Assembly (NCBI GenBank): GCA_013397695.1 | Contig: VYZI01000041.1 | Location: 334,671-398,670, forward strand | Reading direction: 5' to 3' | Length of the DNA stretch: 64,000 nucleotides | From: Centropus unirufus | Lineage: Eukaryota > Chordata > Aves > Cuculiformes > Centropidae | Shown: in pieces, positions 12,601 through 27,510 of the stretch | Position numbering within the stretch: position 1 is the stretch's first letter | How the letters are laid out: every line of letters starts with the position of its first letter | The notes under the pieces: model-generated | Told to the model about the DNA's origin: nothing | Databases searched by the model: none | The model's input: only the letters and a program-made list of their open reading frames with translations | Program-made: the position numbers and the translations under genes

Positions 12601-15600
12601 GTGTTACATTTGGAGGCACTGAAATTTCATTATAGCACTGCATCAAGTCAGCTCCTTATAAACACCTTTCAGTACAGCTTTTTTCTCTCTAATGCAGTAG
12701 ATTGTTAGAAGTGACTCTTAATGGTACATGAATTGCATCACTAATTAAATCTTTCAGATATTATTTAAGACCACAATACAAGCAACAAAACAGCCCAAAT
12801 ACTTCTTTTGGTCTTACAATTAGGACTTTTCATAAAGTCTTTAAGTCCCCGTGGGATCTACTTGAATTGTTGATGCTTTTGTGTTCAGACTATATTCTGG
12901 GACTGAAGATATAGCTTGGTATACAAACATGATATAAGTTTATTCTCATGCTCTCTCCTACATTTTTCACATGACTTCTTGAAGAAGTTCAAATAATGTT
13001 TTCCTTGGTCCAGATAAATGCCAGCTTAACTCAAGCTCACCTGAGCTATTCAGAGTCTTAGTTTTTCTCAAAGAGCACCTTTGTTACCTACCTTTTTATG
13101 TTCCTACATAATTTAATTCCCCTCCCACGTGATCTTCTTCCTCCAACCCCAAAATTTTTCCTCTGAAACTCTGTTGTGTTTACCCAAGAGACTTTACCAC
13201 ATTACATATCTTTGAGCATTACATCGAGAAGACATCTAAACATTACAATTTCCCATCCAAGAACTGCTCAATAAAATTTCGTAAGCATCACTAACTCCAC
13301 AGCAAGAATGCATAATACCTCATTCTATTCGAGGGGTGGGGTGTGTGTGTTTGTCATTCAACAAGTTAGGAATAGACGACCATTTGCTATTTTGTTGCCA
13401 TCAGTAAAAGAAATAGGGACACAGTTCAGCAAATTAGTAAATACATTGGAACATGCTCTTGGTAATGACAGTAAAGTCCAATGACCATGAAGATCAAGAG
13501 GACAGGACTGAGATCATTATATTGGTTCTTAAAGCCTTTAGGATATTTATCTTGAAGTTGTTTAAAAGGTGGCTTTATTGCTTAAGTTACTGCTCACATT
13601 TCTTTGTTAACTAAGGACAAGAACATCCACATACAAATTAAAATGTTTTGTTCTATGCATTTAATGACATTCAGTTAATGAATTTGAGATGTTATACTTC
13701 ATTATGATTATCAAAAACATCAAAGCTACTCATTTCTTACACTTGAAGTATAGTGTTGCATTCTCAGTTGATTCAAACAGAGTTCTGAAAAACCACTAGG
13801 TTTCAGAAAACTGGATCTTCCCCAGTTTACACTGGGTAAAGATTTTGACTTTTAGTTCCTCCATCATCATCTGCAATTTACATAGATATCTATCATTCTA
13901 TTCTAAGAAATTTCCCAGAAGATTAGAGATAGCTGTCCACAAAATACACCAGAGGTTTGTGAAAATTTCCAGAATGCAGTGTCCTATTACTAAATTTCTT
14001 CACACTAATCAAGAAATTCTTCATACTAACTCCTTCTCCACCAGTGTTCCATGTTAAAGTAACTACTTGCAATCTTTCGCGTAAAATAAGGACAAATATG
14101 TCATCACTATACTATTTTTAAAATATCATTAATCTAACCAGATCAGTAAACTGATATCTGGTATTAAATCAATTAATGGCTTGTTAACATTATATAATTT
14201 ATCTAAAATAAAGTCTGCTACAGGAAATAGGGAGTGATTACTTTAGACAGTAAAGATGCAGCAGTGCTTTTTTTAAGACAGAGCACCCTCAGGGATGAGT
14301 GTTCAAAAGTGAGCCTAAAATAAATAAGCCACACAACTAAGCTTCACATACACGTAGGCAAGACATGAACTAGCCAGACTATCTTTCATGCAGTGACATA
14401 AAGCTCTGTATTTCATGCCAGGTTATATTGTCATGCATGTGTGCTACAGCCAGACCTTCTAAATACTCAATGAATGGCCAGTAATAAAGAGCAGCTTTCT
14501 AACTGTCTTCAAGTACAATGTAATCTCTTCCTTAAAGAAAAGGGTGATCTAAAAATGGACTGCTCATACAGCAACACACATCATCTTGCTAGAGTGCTTT
14601 TCTGTCTGATTGTTTCAAAAGTTCACTGGAGAGTTCAGACTTCCAGTAACGTTGGAAAGCATACTAGATGCATGTAATAAATCAAATTTATTTTATACTT
14701 CTAGATCACTCACAAGACTTTAATACCTTCAGCACTAACTAGGCAACACAGAATGAATTAATTCTTCTTCACTTTTATTCACCAGGGCCTTATTCAAAGC
14801 TTAATGCAAAATCCTCCAAGGCTTACATTCTCTTAATATCTACCTGTTGTCATGAATCTAGCAACTATGCACGACAAGGACAACAGATAGAATTGCATTA
14901 AATGGGCAACAGAAAATACACAGAAATTTTCATAAACTAAACGTACAGAACCTCACCCATAGTTTGTGTGAACAGAGGCAGTTGCACTGAATTTAAAGGA
15001 TCGACATCATAACCAACAGACTCTCCCAAGTTTTACAATACCTCTTCAGTACAGTCACCTACTGCACCATTTTTTAAACGAGTGGTTGTGAAGTAATTTT
15101 AAGAGCTGCAGAATGTCTCTGATGAATGACATTGACATGAATGTCTCTGTCTCCAAACTGGGAGAATATAAACAGAAATACAGCTTTTAGCCTCTGGCAA
15201 AATATACATAAACCTACATATTAACTGCATGGCATCAAAAGAGAAAACCATCCCTGATAAATCTCATTCTTATGTCAGAAACTGCAATCCGGTATATTAC
15301 AAACATTGAAGAAGAGAGCAAAACATTTTCATAGTGATAAGTTTGACATGATAATACCCCTTCATTGGAAACAGATGGTTATATTGCTGTGCTATAGATA
15401 AAGTTGTGTCAGCATTTCCATAAAAGGCCTCCCTGTTTCCAGCAGTTTTCAAGCTAGCAGGCAACATTTCTACATTAACTAACAAGATACAATCCTAGGA
15501 GTAACCTGGAAAACATGGGGAAAAAAATCATTCTTGAGCTAAGTTTGGAAGAGAGAGATGAGGTGTTTGCTGGGGCAAACTGACAGAGAAAGTGATAGCG

Positions 15601-18549
15601 TCCCCACAGATTACTGATTTCTACAAGAAAAAAGTCATCAAGTAAGGTCATATCTGTGTCTTTCTGTGGATGTTCATGGCAGAACTGAAGTGATTTCACT
15701 AATGTACGACCATAATCTATTGACCATATGCCATCACATCATCTCTGTCATAGATATACAAGTACTGTGACATATCTGTGAAATATGCATCTAAAATCTA
15801 GATTTTTATTAATAGTTGTAAACCAAGGAAAAGACCTGTTAGAAACTTAAAATAACACAGATAAAATAGCTATTTGTGATAGATAGAAAAGGTTAGGTCC
15901 TAAAAAAATATTAAATCTTTATCTAATGGCTGATCCATCACAGATTTCATTACTGCTGAAACAAATAAAAAATTAACAAACAACATTCAGATAAATTTCA
16001 GAGGACAGTATTTAGCCATATCCCTCCCAAAGAATTTGACTGTTAATCTAGAGCTGATGAAGATCTAGGATAATTTAATGCACGTACACTAACAGTATCT
16101 ATTGAAAATGAATAGATTTTTAAGACCTGTGTAAAAAGTAAATATTAAAATGCTTAATTTACCACTCAGTTCCAGATCCAAGCCAGAATTATGTAGTGTA
16201 GACCCCTGTAATTTAACAATCACAAAAATATTTTTGAACCTCCTTAAACCTGGATCAGGATCTCCCTTGTACACTTCCACAATTAATTTCATGTTGACTA
16301 ACTTGTTCTTCTTGTGCTAGCAACTTCAGAGTATTCAAATTTCTCCCCTATTTAGACCACAAATTCTACTTTGACAAGGACTTTGCTTGCTGCTTGATGG
16401 GGTATTTTTTTGACCAGGTGTATTTGTGGTTGCTGTGGTGTTTGGAGTTTTTTTGACTGTTGTGGAAGGCAATGAAAATGAGTAATAAATTGAACAATAT
16501 CAATGTGATGTGACACTGAGATACTGCAGCTACTCTTCTACATAAAATGTGAGAATGTACAAAGCACAACAAAGATTACACTCATTTAAAGCTAGTAATA
16601 GTTTTATGTACCTAAATAGTATCTAGATTTTTATATAATTTATACATTAAGTGGCTGGGAAATCCCTCAAACAGGCAGTTTTTAGAAACTTGAAGACTGT
16701 TGGTTTGGGTTTGAGTCAATGAGTAATCAAGCTGGGCACTGAGCTCTACAGAATTTGGGCAGAAGAAATTCCAATAAATTTCTATTTACTTTGGGGCATA
16801 GGTCTATAAGACAAACAGGGAGAAGTTTACTTACAAGATGAGATGCACCCTACTGTGCACAGCTGATAAACTGTTACATGACATAGCAATCACTATGATT
16901 TGATTTTAATATAATATTCAATTTAGAAATCCAGTAATTTAAAACTACTACGGTGTATATTTTGCAGTTTTTTAGGTTTTTTTTTTTCTGCTAGGAGCAA
17001 GAATATGAGGTAAAAATATGACTTTATTCAACATCAGAATTAAGTCTGACTTAGCACTAAAAATATATTATGCCAAAATAAAGACTATTCCTTGGGCACT
17101 GCAAATAATACCTTCATTTTCTAAAATTATCTAGTTATAGTTCAGAAGACAGAGATTGGATAGACCTGTATCAACAAGGTTTGGAGATGCAAACTATGCT
17201 ATCAATGTATTAGAAGAGCAATCTAAGTCATATAGTTTCAAGATTGACCCACGTAGCATGTTTCTGCATGTATGGCTGCAACATTTTAACACACAAAGCC
17301 AGAAATTGTGTTTAGAAGCAAACCACACTTTGCAGCATTCATTGGATATCAACACTTGAAGAATATAAACATCTTTGTTGTTTCAGGGCACTTTACACTC
17401 TTGATACTAAGCAGAACAACGTAGTTTACACTCAATAGAGCATAGAATTCAAATACAAACTTAGGAAAGCACATAGGTCAGGGATTGCCACAGAAACTTT
17501 CCAAAGAATCAGAAAGATGAGCACCAACTGAGTTATAGTTGTGACATTAATAAGGAATTAATAATAAATAAATAAAAGTAAATTCTAAAAAGTAAGCTTC
17601 CATAGCTGCTGAGTATCTTAGTGCTGAAACTAGTTAATAAACCTTAACACTCCTCAGTTTTGAATACAAAACCCAGAAATAATTCTACTTGTCAGTGTCT
17701 ATTTGGTCATCAGGAAAACACAAAATCTCTTAACCTAGAGAAGATACTATTCAATGGAGACAACTGCAAGTGATAAAATCGAAATTATTACCCTGCACAA
17801 TCATTATTAGACACTGGCATTTATTGATTCTACTACACAATGGGCCACATGAGTTAAAAACTGGATTGGTGTATAACAGCTCAGTCACACTATCAGAAAT
17901 ATTTACAGAAACAGTGTTCTTCATGATGACTATACAGCATTCCGTAATTACATTTCAAGATCTTATTTGAACCACACTTCAAGTCAATTGTGTTAACATA
18001 TTTTCTTAATTGTTATTTTAGTTATTATTTTAGTAGGGCACACATTGCTAATTTTTAAAGAGCGTATTAAATGATTAAAACTGAGCATCCTAATTGGATT
18101 CTGACCATATGGAACTAAAACCAATTTCGTACCTGTGAAGTTCAATAAGCAAATCAACTAAGAAAGTAAATACTTCTGTGTATTACATCTATAATTAATG
18201 CCATTTACTTATGATATGGAACTATTCTACGCATCTGCCTGGGGACTTATTTGCCCCATTAGAAGTTAGCTTCTTTACATGTGATTAGATTGAAGAAGCA
18301 AGTTAAAAAAACATAAACTAGCACATTTGTGCTTCTTCACACTTGTTTAGCAGCACTTCCAGGACTCTTAAACAGGCAAAGAAAGTTACTTGTAATAGAC
18401 CCGATTTGTGTCTATGAAAGAGAAAAATAAAAAACCCCCAAAACAAAAACACTAAAATACCCCTTGTCTGACTACCATTGCAAGGATCCAGTGAACAATT
18501 TTTCACAAAATTAAAAAGGTGCTACAGAGATTACATACATCCATATTCA

Positions 18550-18665
18550 CATTTGGACAGAGTGATATATAAAATATATAATTAGATAATATGTAAACAT
18601 ATAAATTATATTCTATATAAAATATATTTAATTATAATATATAACAAACTACATAATATAATAGG
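18550..18665. repeat. AT-rich low-complexity tract
   Basis: Almost uninterrupted A/T with recurring TATATAAAATATAT-like units. It has no coding potential. It could be an unstable or easily unwound DNA segment, but nothing points to a function. Confidence 0.8.
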
Positions 18666-20531
18666 TATCTGTATTGGTGCTACAAAATAGGTAGTTCATT
18701 TAAATAGTTTGGAAGAATAACTCTTAAAGTACTAGAGAAAAGTTCTGGAAGGAAATCTGTGCCTTGCAAATGAACATCACAGAACCTTCTTGATAGTAGT
18801 GAAATTCCCTCTTCAAGACAGACCATTTAGAGTAAAAGGTACACAAGGACTCTCCCAATATTTTGCATTCACTGTGTATGTCATATATATTTATTACCAT
18901 ACATAAAACAAAGTATGCTTTATTACATTTGCCTTCTAAAATTTACATGCATTTTGCGTATTTCCACTGATTAGAGCACATAGCATGTTTTAAATGGCTT
19001 ATTTCAATTTATTTGCAATTTTTGTGTTTGTCAGAAAGCATAAGGAATACACACTGAGACATCTAAAGAAAACAAGCCAAATCACCACTTGCCAGAACAA
19101 ATGGAAAGCTCTAGATGCATCACAACAATCAAAACAATGCTGCAGAAATTGCTCTTCCAGCCTCTTCTATTTATGGTTTACTAGCAGCATTGCCTTCTAA
19201 GTTTTATCTCACATATAGTGGGGAGAAAAAAGCCCTACTACTACTTACTATCCTTCTCTGGCACTAGCTGTTCATCAAAAGCAGGCTACAGATTCTGTCA
19301 TTTCATCCCCAGGGCTCTGGTCAGCCCTAGGGACCAGGGACAATCCTACCCCGGGGAACTATAGGAGCAACCCGACAGCAGTCCTTTCCATTGCTGAATG
19401 ATTTTTAAACCTGAAGCAGCTAAAGGAGACATACACATGCACTTAACAAGCGCATTGCTCAAGATCTATTCTCTCAAATGTTCTTTTAAAGTAATTTTAG
19501 TACTTTAGGCATTTGAAATGGCAAACCGCGTAAAGTGACATGAGATGTCTTCCTCCTCCCCACCCCCAACTTTAAACAAAATGAAGCATCATCTCAATTT
19601 ACACTGAAATTCTGAAAATACAGTTCTGTGCCTGAACAAGAATTTTTTAACAACCCAAAATAATAACTTCTGTTGGTTGAGACAAACACTCAAAAATCTA
19701 AACTACTGACATAGTACAATACTTAACTGACTACTAAAAGATATAAACATGGACAGGGTACAAAAAGTTGCAAGGTCTCTTCTAGGAACTTACCCAGAGT
19801 AACAGTTCACCAACACACTATAATGAACATTGCTGTTCCAATAATTCTTAGGTGAGGATTCAGTTTCTTCATGTGTTCAGGAGTATGTGATTTCAAGGAA
19901 CATGTCTCTCAGTCTGAAATCCTAGCTTAATTTTTTCTTTCTATTAATTAAAATACCCAATAAATTTTCAGTTTATGACTTATGGATTACATTAGAATGT
20001 CCTCCTCTATTCTGTATAGTATATATAATAAATGGAAAACACATAATTGGTCTGGGGTTTTAGTCATTCTGAATTGCTGATAGATTTATTTGCATGGATT
20101 TTCTTTCTGTCTTTCAAATAGTCCAGTCTGGAAGCATAGGAAGATCTTAGTATATGTTCTTACCAGTTAAATAAATGGACAGAGTAACAAAATAGCAAGC
20201 CAGTATCATCTCAGGAAGGCAGGATTACTTTTTTTAAAAAATTCAAGCTCATTGAGGGAGTGCACAGAAAGCAATGAGCAGCTTGTGAGGATGAACAATG
20301 TACTAGCAAAGTGTATCCCACACCGAAGACTAAGCACCCTGCCCAAACTTACATTTTAATAATTTAATAATTAGTACAGCTTCATCTAGTTTCCTCCAAT
20401 ATTTGTCTTTATGTATAAACCCCTTTGAACGATGAATACATTGTTGCCCTTTTACCAGTTCATACAGCAGAAAGTTGTAAGTTCTCTCAAAACCACATCC
20501 CTAGCTCAGACCAGATAAGTAGACTCCAGGT

Positions 20532-20563
20532 TAAAAAATAAAAAAAAAATAATAAAAAAAAAA
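20532..20563. repeat. A-rich simple tract
   Basis: Runs of A broken by single T bases on the plus strand. It could be the remnant of a poly(A) tail, but no retroposed body is recognisable to its left. Confidence 0.75.
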
Positions 20564-22249
20564 GCCATGGAGATAACTAGATAACTCCAACTACAGTATG
20601 AAGTGCATAAAAGGCAAATGCAACAGTGTGCTCTGGCTGTTCCAGGTGTTCCAATATCCCCAAACTGAGCCCAGATCAGAGAGGATATGACCCCCCTTTC
20701 TAAACCATGCACCAACATTTTTCCTGATAAAAAGTAGGGCACAAAAGGAAACAAGCAAACCAGGATTGCAGAAATCAGCCTTTCTTTCCCCAACATGGAA
20801 CTGGGATGTAGTTAGGACATGCACCTCAGTCCCTCAGTTCAAATAAAGCCAGATGAAATGTTGTTACTAGATAGTACTCTTCAGCCCCAGTATTTTTAAA
20901 AGTCCACATATTAAAAAAATGCGGAAAAAAACATCTCAGGGATCAGCTGCTCTCAGCAAATCCCTTTGGATTTCTGCCCCAGCAGTCACTGCACCCCTGC
21001 AGTTCCCATACAGTTTTTACCCCAGTTATTTTGTATGTAGAGAATTAGATAAATATGAGAGATTGATCAAGCAAAATTCCTGAAAGAGAGTTACTAAGCC
21101 AACCATAGAAAGCAAGTAAATAGAAAAATAAATGAAATCTGCATTTTAGGTTTGGGGTTTCTTTATAATTGATTACATCCCACCATAGTACAAAAGAACA
21201 AAAGCACGTTCTCCTGTATTTTAAAACATATGGGAACCTGAGACACAGCCAGAAAGGCTATATCATATGGAAATACCTTCAGTCTTCTAGCATTCAGAAG
21301 ACTATTCAATTTCTTTAAAAATATCTCCCCAATCCCAAGGCACATTATTACCAAAATATGTGGAATAAAAATCAGTCTTGAGGCACACATTAGGGCAGAG
21401 CTTGATGAGATCAATTTCCAGACCTTGGCCAGAGTTCATTTTCCTTCTCATTTACACTCAATAAGTCACTGCTTGTGCATTTTTCCTTTCTTGCTATTTC
21501 ATGTTATTACCCCAATTTACTCAAAATAAAGAAAATATCCTAATCCAGACTATGGCACCTGAAATAGAAACCATATATCTGAGAATAGTTTCCCAGTATT
21601 TAGTTACACAAATATGCATTAGATCAACACCCTCTCACACACACCAAAACAAAAAGAAGGTATAGTGCAGTACCAAATACCTTTTTCAGAAAGTGTTATT
21701 TCAGATCAGTTATTCTGAAACACTTGAACTTTACTAATCTGTCATTCACCTCTGAAGTTGGGTTGTAGTTTTTAGTTTTGGCTGGCAGAACCTTTCTAGG
21801 AATACCAAATACATGCATTATATATTTTAAATCCTTCCAATTTTGAGAAAATACATATCCTGTGCAATTCAAGACATCAAATAAAATGTGTACATTGCAA
21901 ATGAAAGGCAAGATGTTTAAAATCTTCACTTAGAATTAAAATATAATTTACATGGCATTAGTAGATGACTATAGATTAACTTGTCTAACATTCATTACTC
22001 AGGAAATCTTCTAGTTCTCTGCTATCCATGAGTAGAATGTATCTGACTATAATAATAAAACTCCTTCCAAAGGTTATTAACTATATTTTCCACTATTAAA
22101 TGGAATATTAACATGAAATAACTACCTATTTCTACCTTACACGTGATTCAAACATATGTCAATACCAACAAGTAATATGAGTTAATGAGGTAATGAGTTA
22201 CTCTATCTATTTCCATGAATTCATGATGGGTCTGAAGATGTATGGACCC

Positions 22250-22279
22250 TTTTTTTTTTTTTTTCAAAAAAAAAAAAAA
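22250..22279. repeat. T15-C-A14 inverted homopolymer
   Basis: Fifteen T, one C, then fourteen A form a near-perfect palindrome able to fold as a hairpin. Exact lengths may be affected by sequencing error in homopolymers. Confidence 0.85.
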
Positions 22280-25200
22280 GTGTAGAATCTGGGTGACACA
22301 ATTTTTGAGGATTTAAGCTGCCATGAAAAGAAAGATATTATTCCAGCCCAGAGCTTGCAGAAGAAAACTTGAAAATATAAACAAACTTAGATAAAAAAAA
22401 TAGGGTAGAAGGATAAAAAGCTAAATCAAAGGTTATTATTATTACTTTCTTTTTTTAAAATTTCTTGGATTTTTATAAGGTTTTGAATAGGAAATCCTGA
22501 TACATTTCTGTCACAGTAATTCTTTTAGAAGTATGCATTCAGGATGGTAAACTCTTTCTTAAAAAAAAATAATAAATCTCAGCACGTTCTTCTGCTGCTG
22601 AATTTCAGTCCCATTTATTCCCTAAAATATTCCTTCACCATCTGCTAAAATTCTCTATTGCCCTTTCAGAAAAGAAAGGATCACCTCAAGACCAGCCAAC
22701 TCTTTCCTTCTCTATATAGGCTGTCAGGTTTCAAAATTAGTCCCTACTTTATTCAGGTTCCTTACCTGATATAGTTGTGGTTGGTCAGAAAAGACTAAAA
22801 GATTAAGAGATAATTCTTACTATAGACACATACATATATATAAAAAATACTAATTTTGTTTCTTTAATGGGAAGCAGGACAGTTATTTTTAGTTTGGGTT
22901 TGTTTTTTTTTTTAAGCAGGAAAATTAGTATTGGAAAATGTACTGTAAAATCCCAAAGCAGACAAGTTCCATCATCACTGTAGTAGTACTCAGTTCCTAC
23001 AGTTAGAGTAAAATCCAGGCTACTTTTCCACACTGGCATGAGTCAGCGTGTATTAATTATCTACTAGTGAAAACACATCTTGGCACTGAGGACAAAGCTA
23101 TCTTTTTGTTCGCTTTGGCACAAAATCCATTTCCAAATTGATTTCATTTGATATTATTGAAACAGTTCCTAGATTAATTTAGAATATGCAAATGTGCATT
23201 TTTGTGGCTGATAATAATCCAGAAGCACCTTTGGTGTTTATTACATAATTGGTGCTTAATTAACTATCAATACACTTGCTACCCATCAAAGCACTACAGT
23301 TTTAAGCAGCTGAAACTAAAAAGACAAAAGTCATCTACAAAAATAGCCCAGCTACCATTATACACATGTTTATTCATGAATGCTCTGTTGTAGAGCTTCA
23401 TTGTATGCTAGCCTCTGAATAAGAAGAATATCAAACCAACAACCTAGAAATTAAGATCAGAGTGTAATTGTTCATAGACAAGCATACATTTGCATTTTAC
23501 CAGAAATGCAATGGGGTTCCATCCAAATTTGAAGTCTAGAAAGAAGTCATCCCAATTTTAAAACCTGTGTGAGAGGCTTTTTATTCTATTGAGAATAAAT
23601 TCCAGAGTCTGTTCCTTGACTCTTTCTTGCTTCCTTTTAAGTCCTGCAGCTTTTAAGGCTGTGGTGGGTGGATCACACCTTGCAGCAAGGTCTGAGCCAT
23701 ACAGAGACTTGCATCTGAAAAAGACATGATGGGGCTGGATACCCTATCTCAGTAGGTCCAGGCCCCTCCATAGATAACAGGGGAGGAAAAAGCCAGATCT
23801 CCAAGACTCCAATGAGCTGCCATTAAGTTTCACTTGCAGAAAGGTGTGATGAAATTGCTACAATGACATTTCATTTGTGAGTCAAGGACTTGTGACAGGT
23901 TTTCACAGCCTCTGCAGAAATGACAGCTGCCACAGCCTTGCTACAAGCATCTCACACAAAGTACCCGGTAAATTTTTAAATGTCCTCTAAATCTAAAGGA
24001 AAACCAACAAAGAATAGAAAGCAAGTGAAGGCATCACAAGCTCTTATAACTTCCTACTTCAAACATAACCAATACAGCCAAATTCTCAGATTTGAGTACT
24101 ATGCCACTGTAATTTTTACATGGCTTGTAATTTTTCCTCTGTAAAGCTGTGCATACATCCCTTTGGACATGCAGACTCAGTGGTTCAAATAGAGCCTAAT
24201 ATGTATAAAACCATGGAGCTGAGGAAAGATCTCAGCCATTTGCTTAAATGGAGGTTTTGCAGAGTGAGCAGTGCCTACAATAATTGCACACATTTCCAAG
24301 TTGGTAGACTCACCTTCCTTGCGCATAAACACAGAATATCTTCTCACATTTAGCCACATTTAATCTATTGTTTCTGAGGGGTTACAGCCTTCTATATGAA
24401 ATACATGCTTAAAAGCAGTCATCTTTGGCAACACGTGTCCTATCCAGCCACGTTTTATACTTGAATTGGCCAACTTCATAAAATTAAATAAGCACTCCAC
24501 TAGCAATGCTGCATGAAATGTACTAGTTTCATGACATTAATCACATCTACTATTATCAGCATTAGTGTTCCTTCTTTTTGTTTAGTTCTAGTTTTCTGTT
24601 CATGCCTTATTATAACCAAGCTTTAATTAATTGCATATGTTTCCAAAAAAAGCCTGACATCAGTATTAAATTTATCCAAAGCATGTAAACATTTGACAAA
24701 TCCTATCTTTGCTCCTACCTCCACCTCTCTCGAAACATCTACATGCTTACACAAAACAACAGAAAAGCATCCCACGGCTAAGTGCATTTACTCTACTTCA
24801 GGAATACCAAGTGTTCATCAGATTCTCTGATCCAAAAACATGAACGTGGACACACCTTGTTTGTGTTATCAAACAGTTGGAATAGAGCTTACTTTCCCAG
24901 CTTGTAGAAAACAACTCAATTAAAAATAAAATGAGCTCAGGTATTTTTGTGTAGAATCCTTTCCAGGTCACCAGAACTGAAAAAGCTCAATGATGAGTTC
25001 TGGCCTGCCATCAGTTGCATGTTTACTGTCAGGTTCTGGCAGGTCTACACTACAATTTTCCTCAACCTGAAATTCTGACACGTCAGGTACACTGATTTCA
25101 TATAAAGGGAAGGCTGTTGATTTTGCTTTCTGCTTGATATACATCCTGATGTAGCTAAAGCCTGGATTCCTGAGCCTTCATTTCTGTTCCTGCTCTGGCT

Positions 25201-27510
25201 TCTTGCTATCCTGTTCTAGACAGCTAGCAGTTACAACACTGGACATACAGAAGACCCTTGCTCTCCTAGACTAGCAGTTGAAACCAAAGCAGGACCTGTT
25301 ACAGCTTCTCAAATGGTCCTAGATGCCTATGCCTAGGCAACTGTTATGTCCCAGATCCAGCATTGCATGTCAGTATGACCCTCAGGTAAACCATACCGTT
25401 GAATATTTTGCTGGATGGAATGAAAAGAAGTAGGCTTTGATGACTGGTAAACCAATTCAACATTTCCTGTGACTGAATCCACACAGCAGGTTATCTCAGT
25501 AACTATAGTTCTGCCATATATGAAGAAGGTAATGGCCCCATTTGATTTTACATATTCATGCTATTTAATGCCCCAGCTTGCCAGGCCATATTTTTTTTCT
25601 GCATCCACAAAATAATAAGCTAGTGAGAATTAAACTTATTTGCCATTGATTACAAGTCTACTGAACAGTTATAAAGGTTAGGATAATTAAAGTGACATGA
25701 AGCCACTATAAGTAAACATGTACTGCTTGCGTAGCCATATTAACTAAGGTAAGAGTAGCAGGATTTCACTTCCAGCTGTATTTATCAAACCCCAATTTAT
25801 TTACAATATTTAGTGTTTCATTTGACTTAGAGGAAATGTCTTTTCTAAGGAGTGCAAATGCCTGTCTGCATTGGACAGGCTGTCACATGGTTTCACTAGC
25901 AGGTTCAGTCACGCTCTTACATTCAGGATCACAGTGGGCAGCAGTTTGCAAGCTTCATACTACTTTTGATTAACCAACACAGGGGACTGGGCGTTTTATA
26001 ATGCTGGTAGAATAACTTGTGCTTTGGTTTGACTCAATACCAGTTTCAGCTCACACATCTGGCTTTGCAAAAACCTGATATCTGAATTCAAATCAAATTA
26101 TTTTCTTCTAGTTGTAGAATTATTTAGAGCCTTAAGCCATGCTTTGTCTCTTGATGTATTAGGAACCTAAAATCAGGTACCAGGTATTTTAGTTTGCACG
26201 ATTAACATAAAACATTTGCTACACATTGTAAAGACATTGGAAATATATTGCTGATGTGTAGTGCCTTCAGGACATAGAGCAGAGTTTGCTAGCTAATTCT
26301 GAAGTACGTAAAACCACTGATGTAGAATCACAAAACAGAACCAGGGACACAATTTGCAGAAAAAATGCCTGAAATTTACTAATATACAAATACCACTTTT
26401 GAAATTTTTTTCGGATGATTTCTTATTCTGTTCATTTTCTGAATTCAGAGAGGATATGCATTTTTGCTTCATGATCTCTCCCTAACAAGATGACCTTTGT
26501 TTTACAGAAATTCTATATTGTACACATATTATGTATATATTCTAAAGTATTTCAGATGCATATAGTTTGTGCGCTATGTTTTTAGAGTTATGATCAATAT
26601 TCTGCAAGAAATTTTGCAATAATCATAATTTAAGGAGCATACATTAAATGATATCTGAAACAGCCTCAACAAACCACTCATACGAGATTAAAACCGAGCC
26701 TAGCTTCTTGCTCAGCAGGGGAGGTCTCTCTCACATTCTCCAACTAGAACATAAAGAGCTGAGGAACTGCTCACTAACAACATCCCAAAAACTGAATGGG
26801 GTCCTTATCCAAGCCTTAATTCAGACATTTCAGGCTATGTTGGATGAGGTCCAGGAAAGCAGCAACCAATGACTTGTTACATTTTTATTTGTTCTCCTAT
26901 CACCAAATTCCAGCCTAGAGGTTAGGCTGTTTTCCAAATTTATAGTTGTGCTTCATATACAAGGTAGACATTAGTAAGGATAATATTTTCATTGCACAAT
27001 TGCTGAATATGATTCGTATTAGCTACACACATCACAACAAACACATCAGCCCCACCACACTAGAAACTGTTATAATATACATGAGGATTTTACAGACAAT
27101 GGGGGGGAAGGGGGTGGAGCAGCAAGGAAACATATGGTGCACCTGGTCTCTGGATAATGTTGCAGCCCTTTGGCTTGCGCAAGTTATTCCACTGAAGTAA
27201 TGGAACCACTGTAATTTACACCATTGAAGATCCTTTCCAAGATTATTTGCCTCTTCCAAACAGAAATGTCATGGCAGTATGTCAAATGACATGATTTGAC
27301 TGTGCTTTTTTTTCATGCATTAGTCACCCAAGTGGGATGCTGCAATTGTAGGAAAAACACTGCAAAATTATCCAGTGTTGAAAAATACCCACAAAGGATT
27401 CCCTACAGATATGACCAGTTTCATTACTGCTTAACTGGGCCTTTTAGAAAAATGCTGAGTGGGAGTCTGCTTCAAACACAGAATCTAGAAAATTAGCATA
27501 CTTGGTTCAG

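Larger units (their letters stand above)
9661..27510. other. Intronic stretch, simple repeats only
   Basis: This is 17.8 kb of AT-rich intron. I recognise only simple features: a GT-rich patch at 13333..13353, an AT-rich tract at 18550..18665, an A-rich tract at 20532..20563, and a T15-C-A14 inverted homopolymer at 22250..22279. No gene, RNA gene or CR1 3' end was recognised. Very old repeats could be missed by eye. Confidence 0.5.

Noticed and set aside
23659..23700. TGTGGTGGGTGG as a second LTR start
   Set aside because: No matching right edge, polyadenylation signal or primer-binding site could be found nearby.
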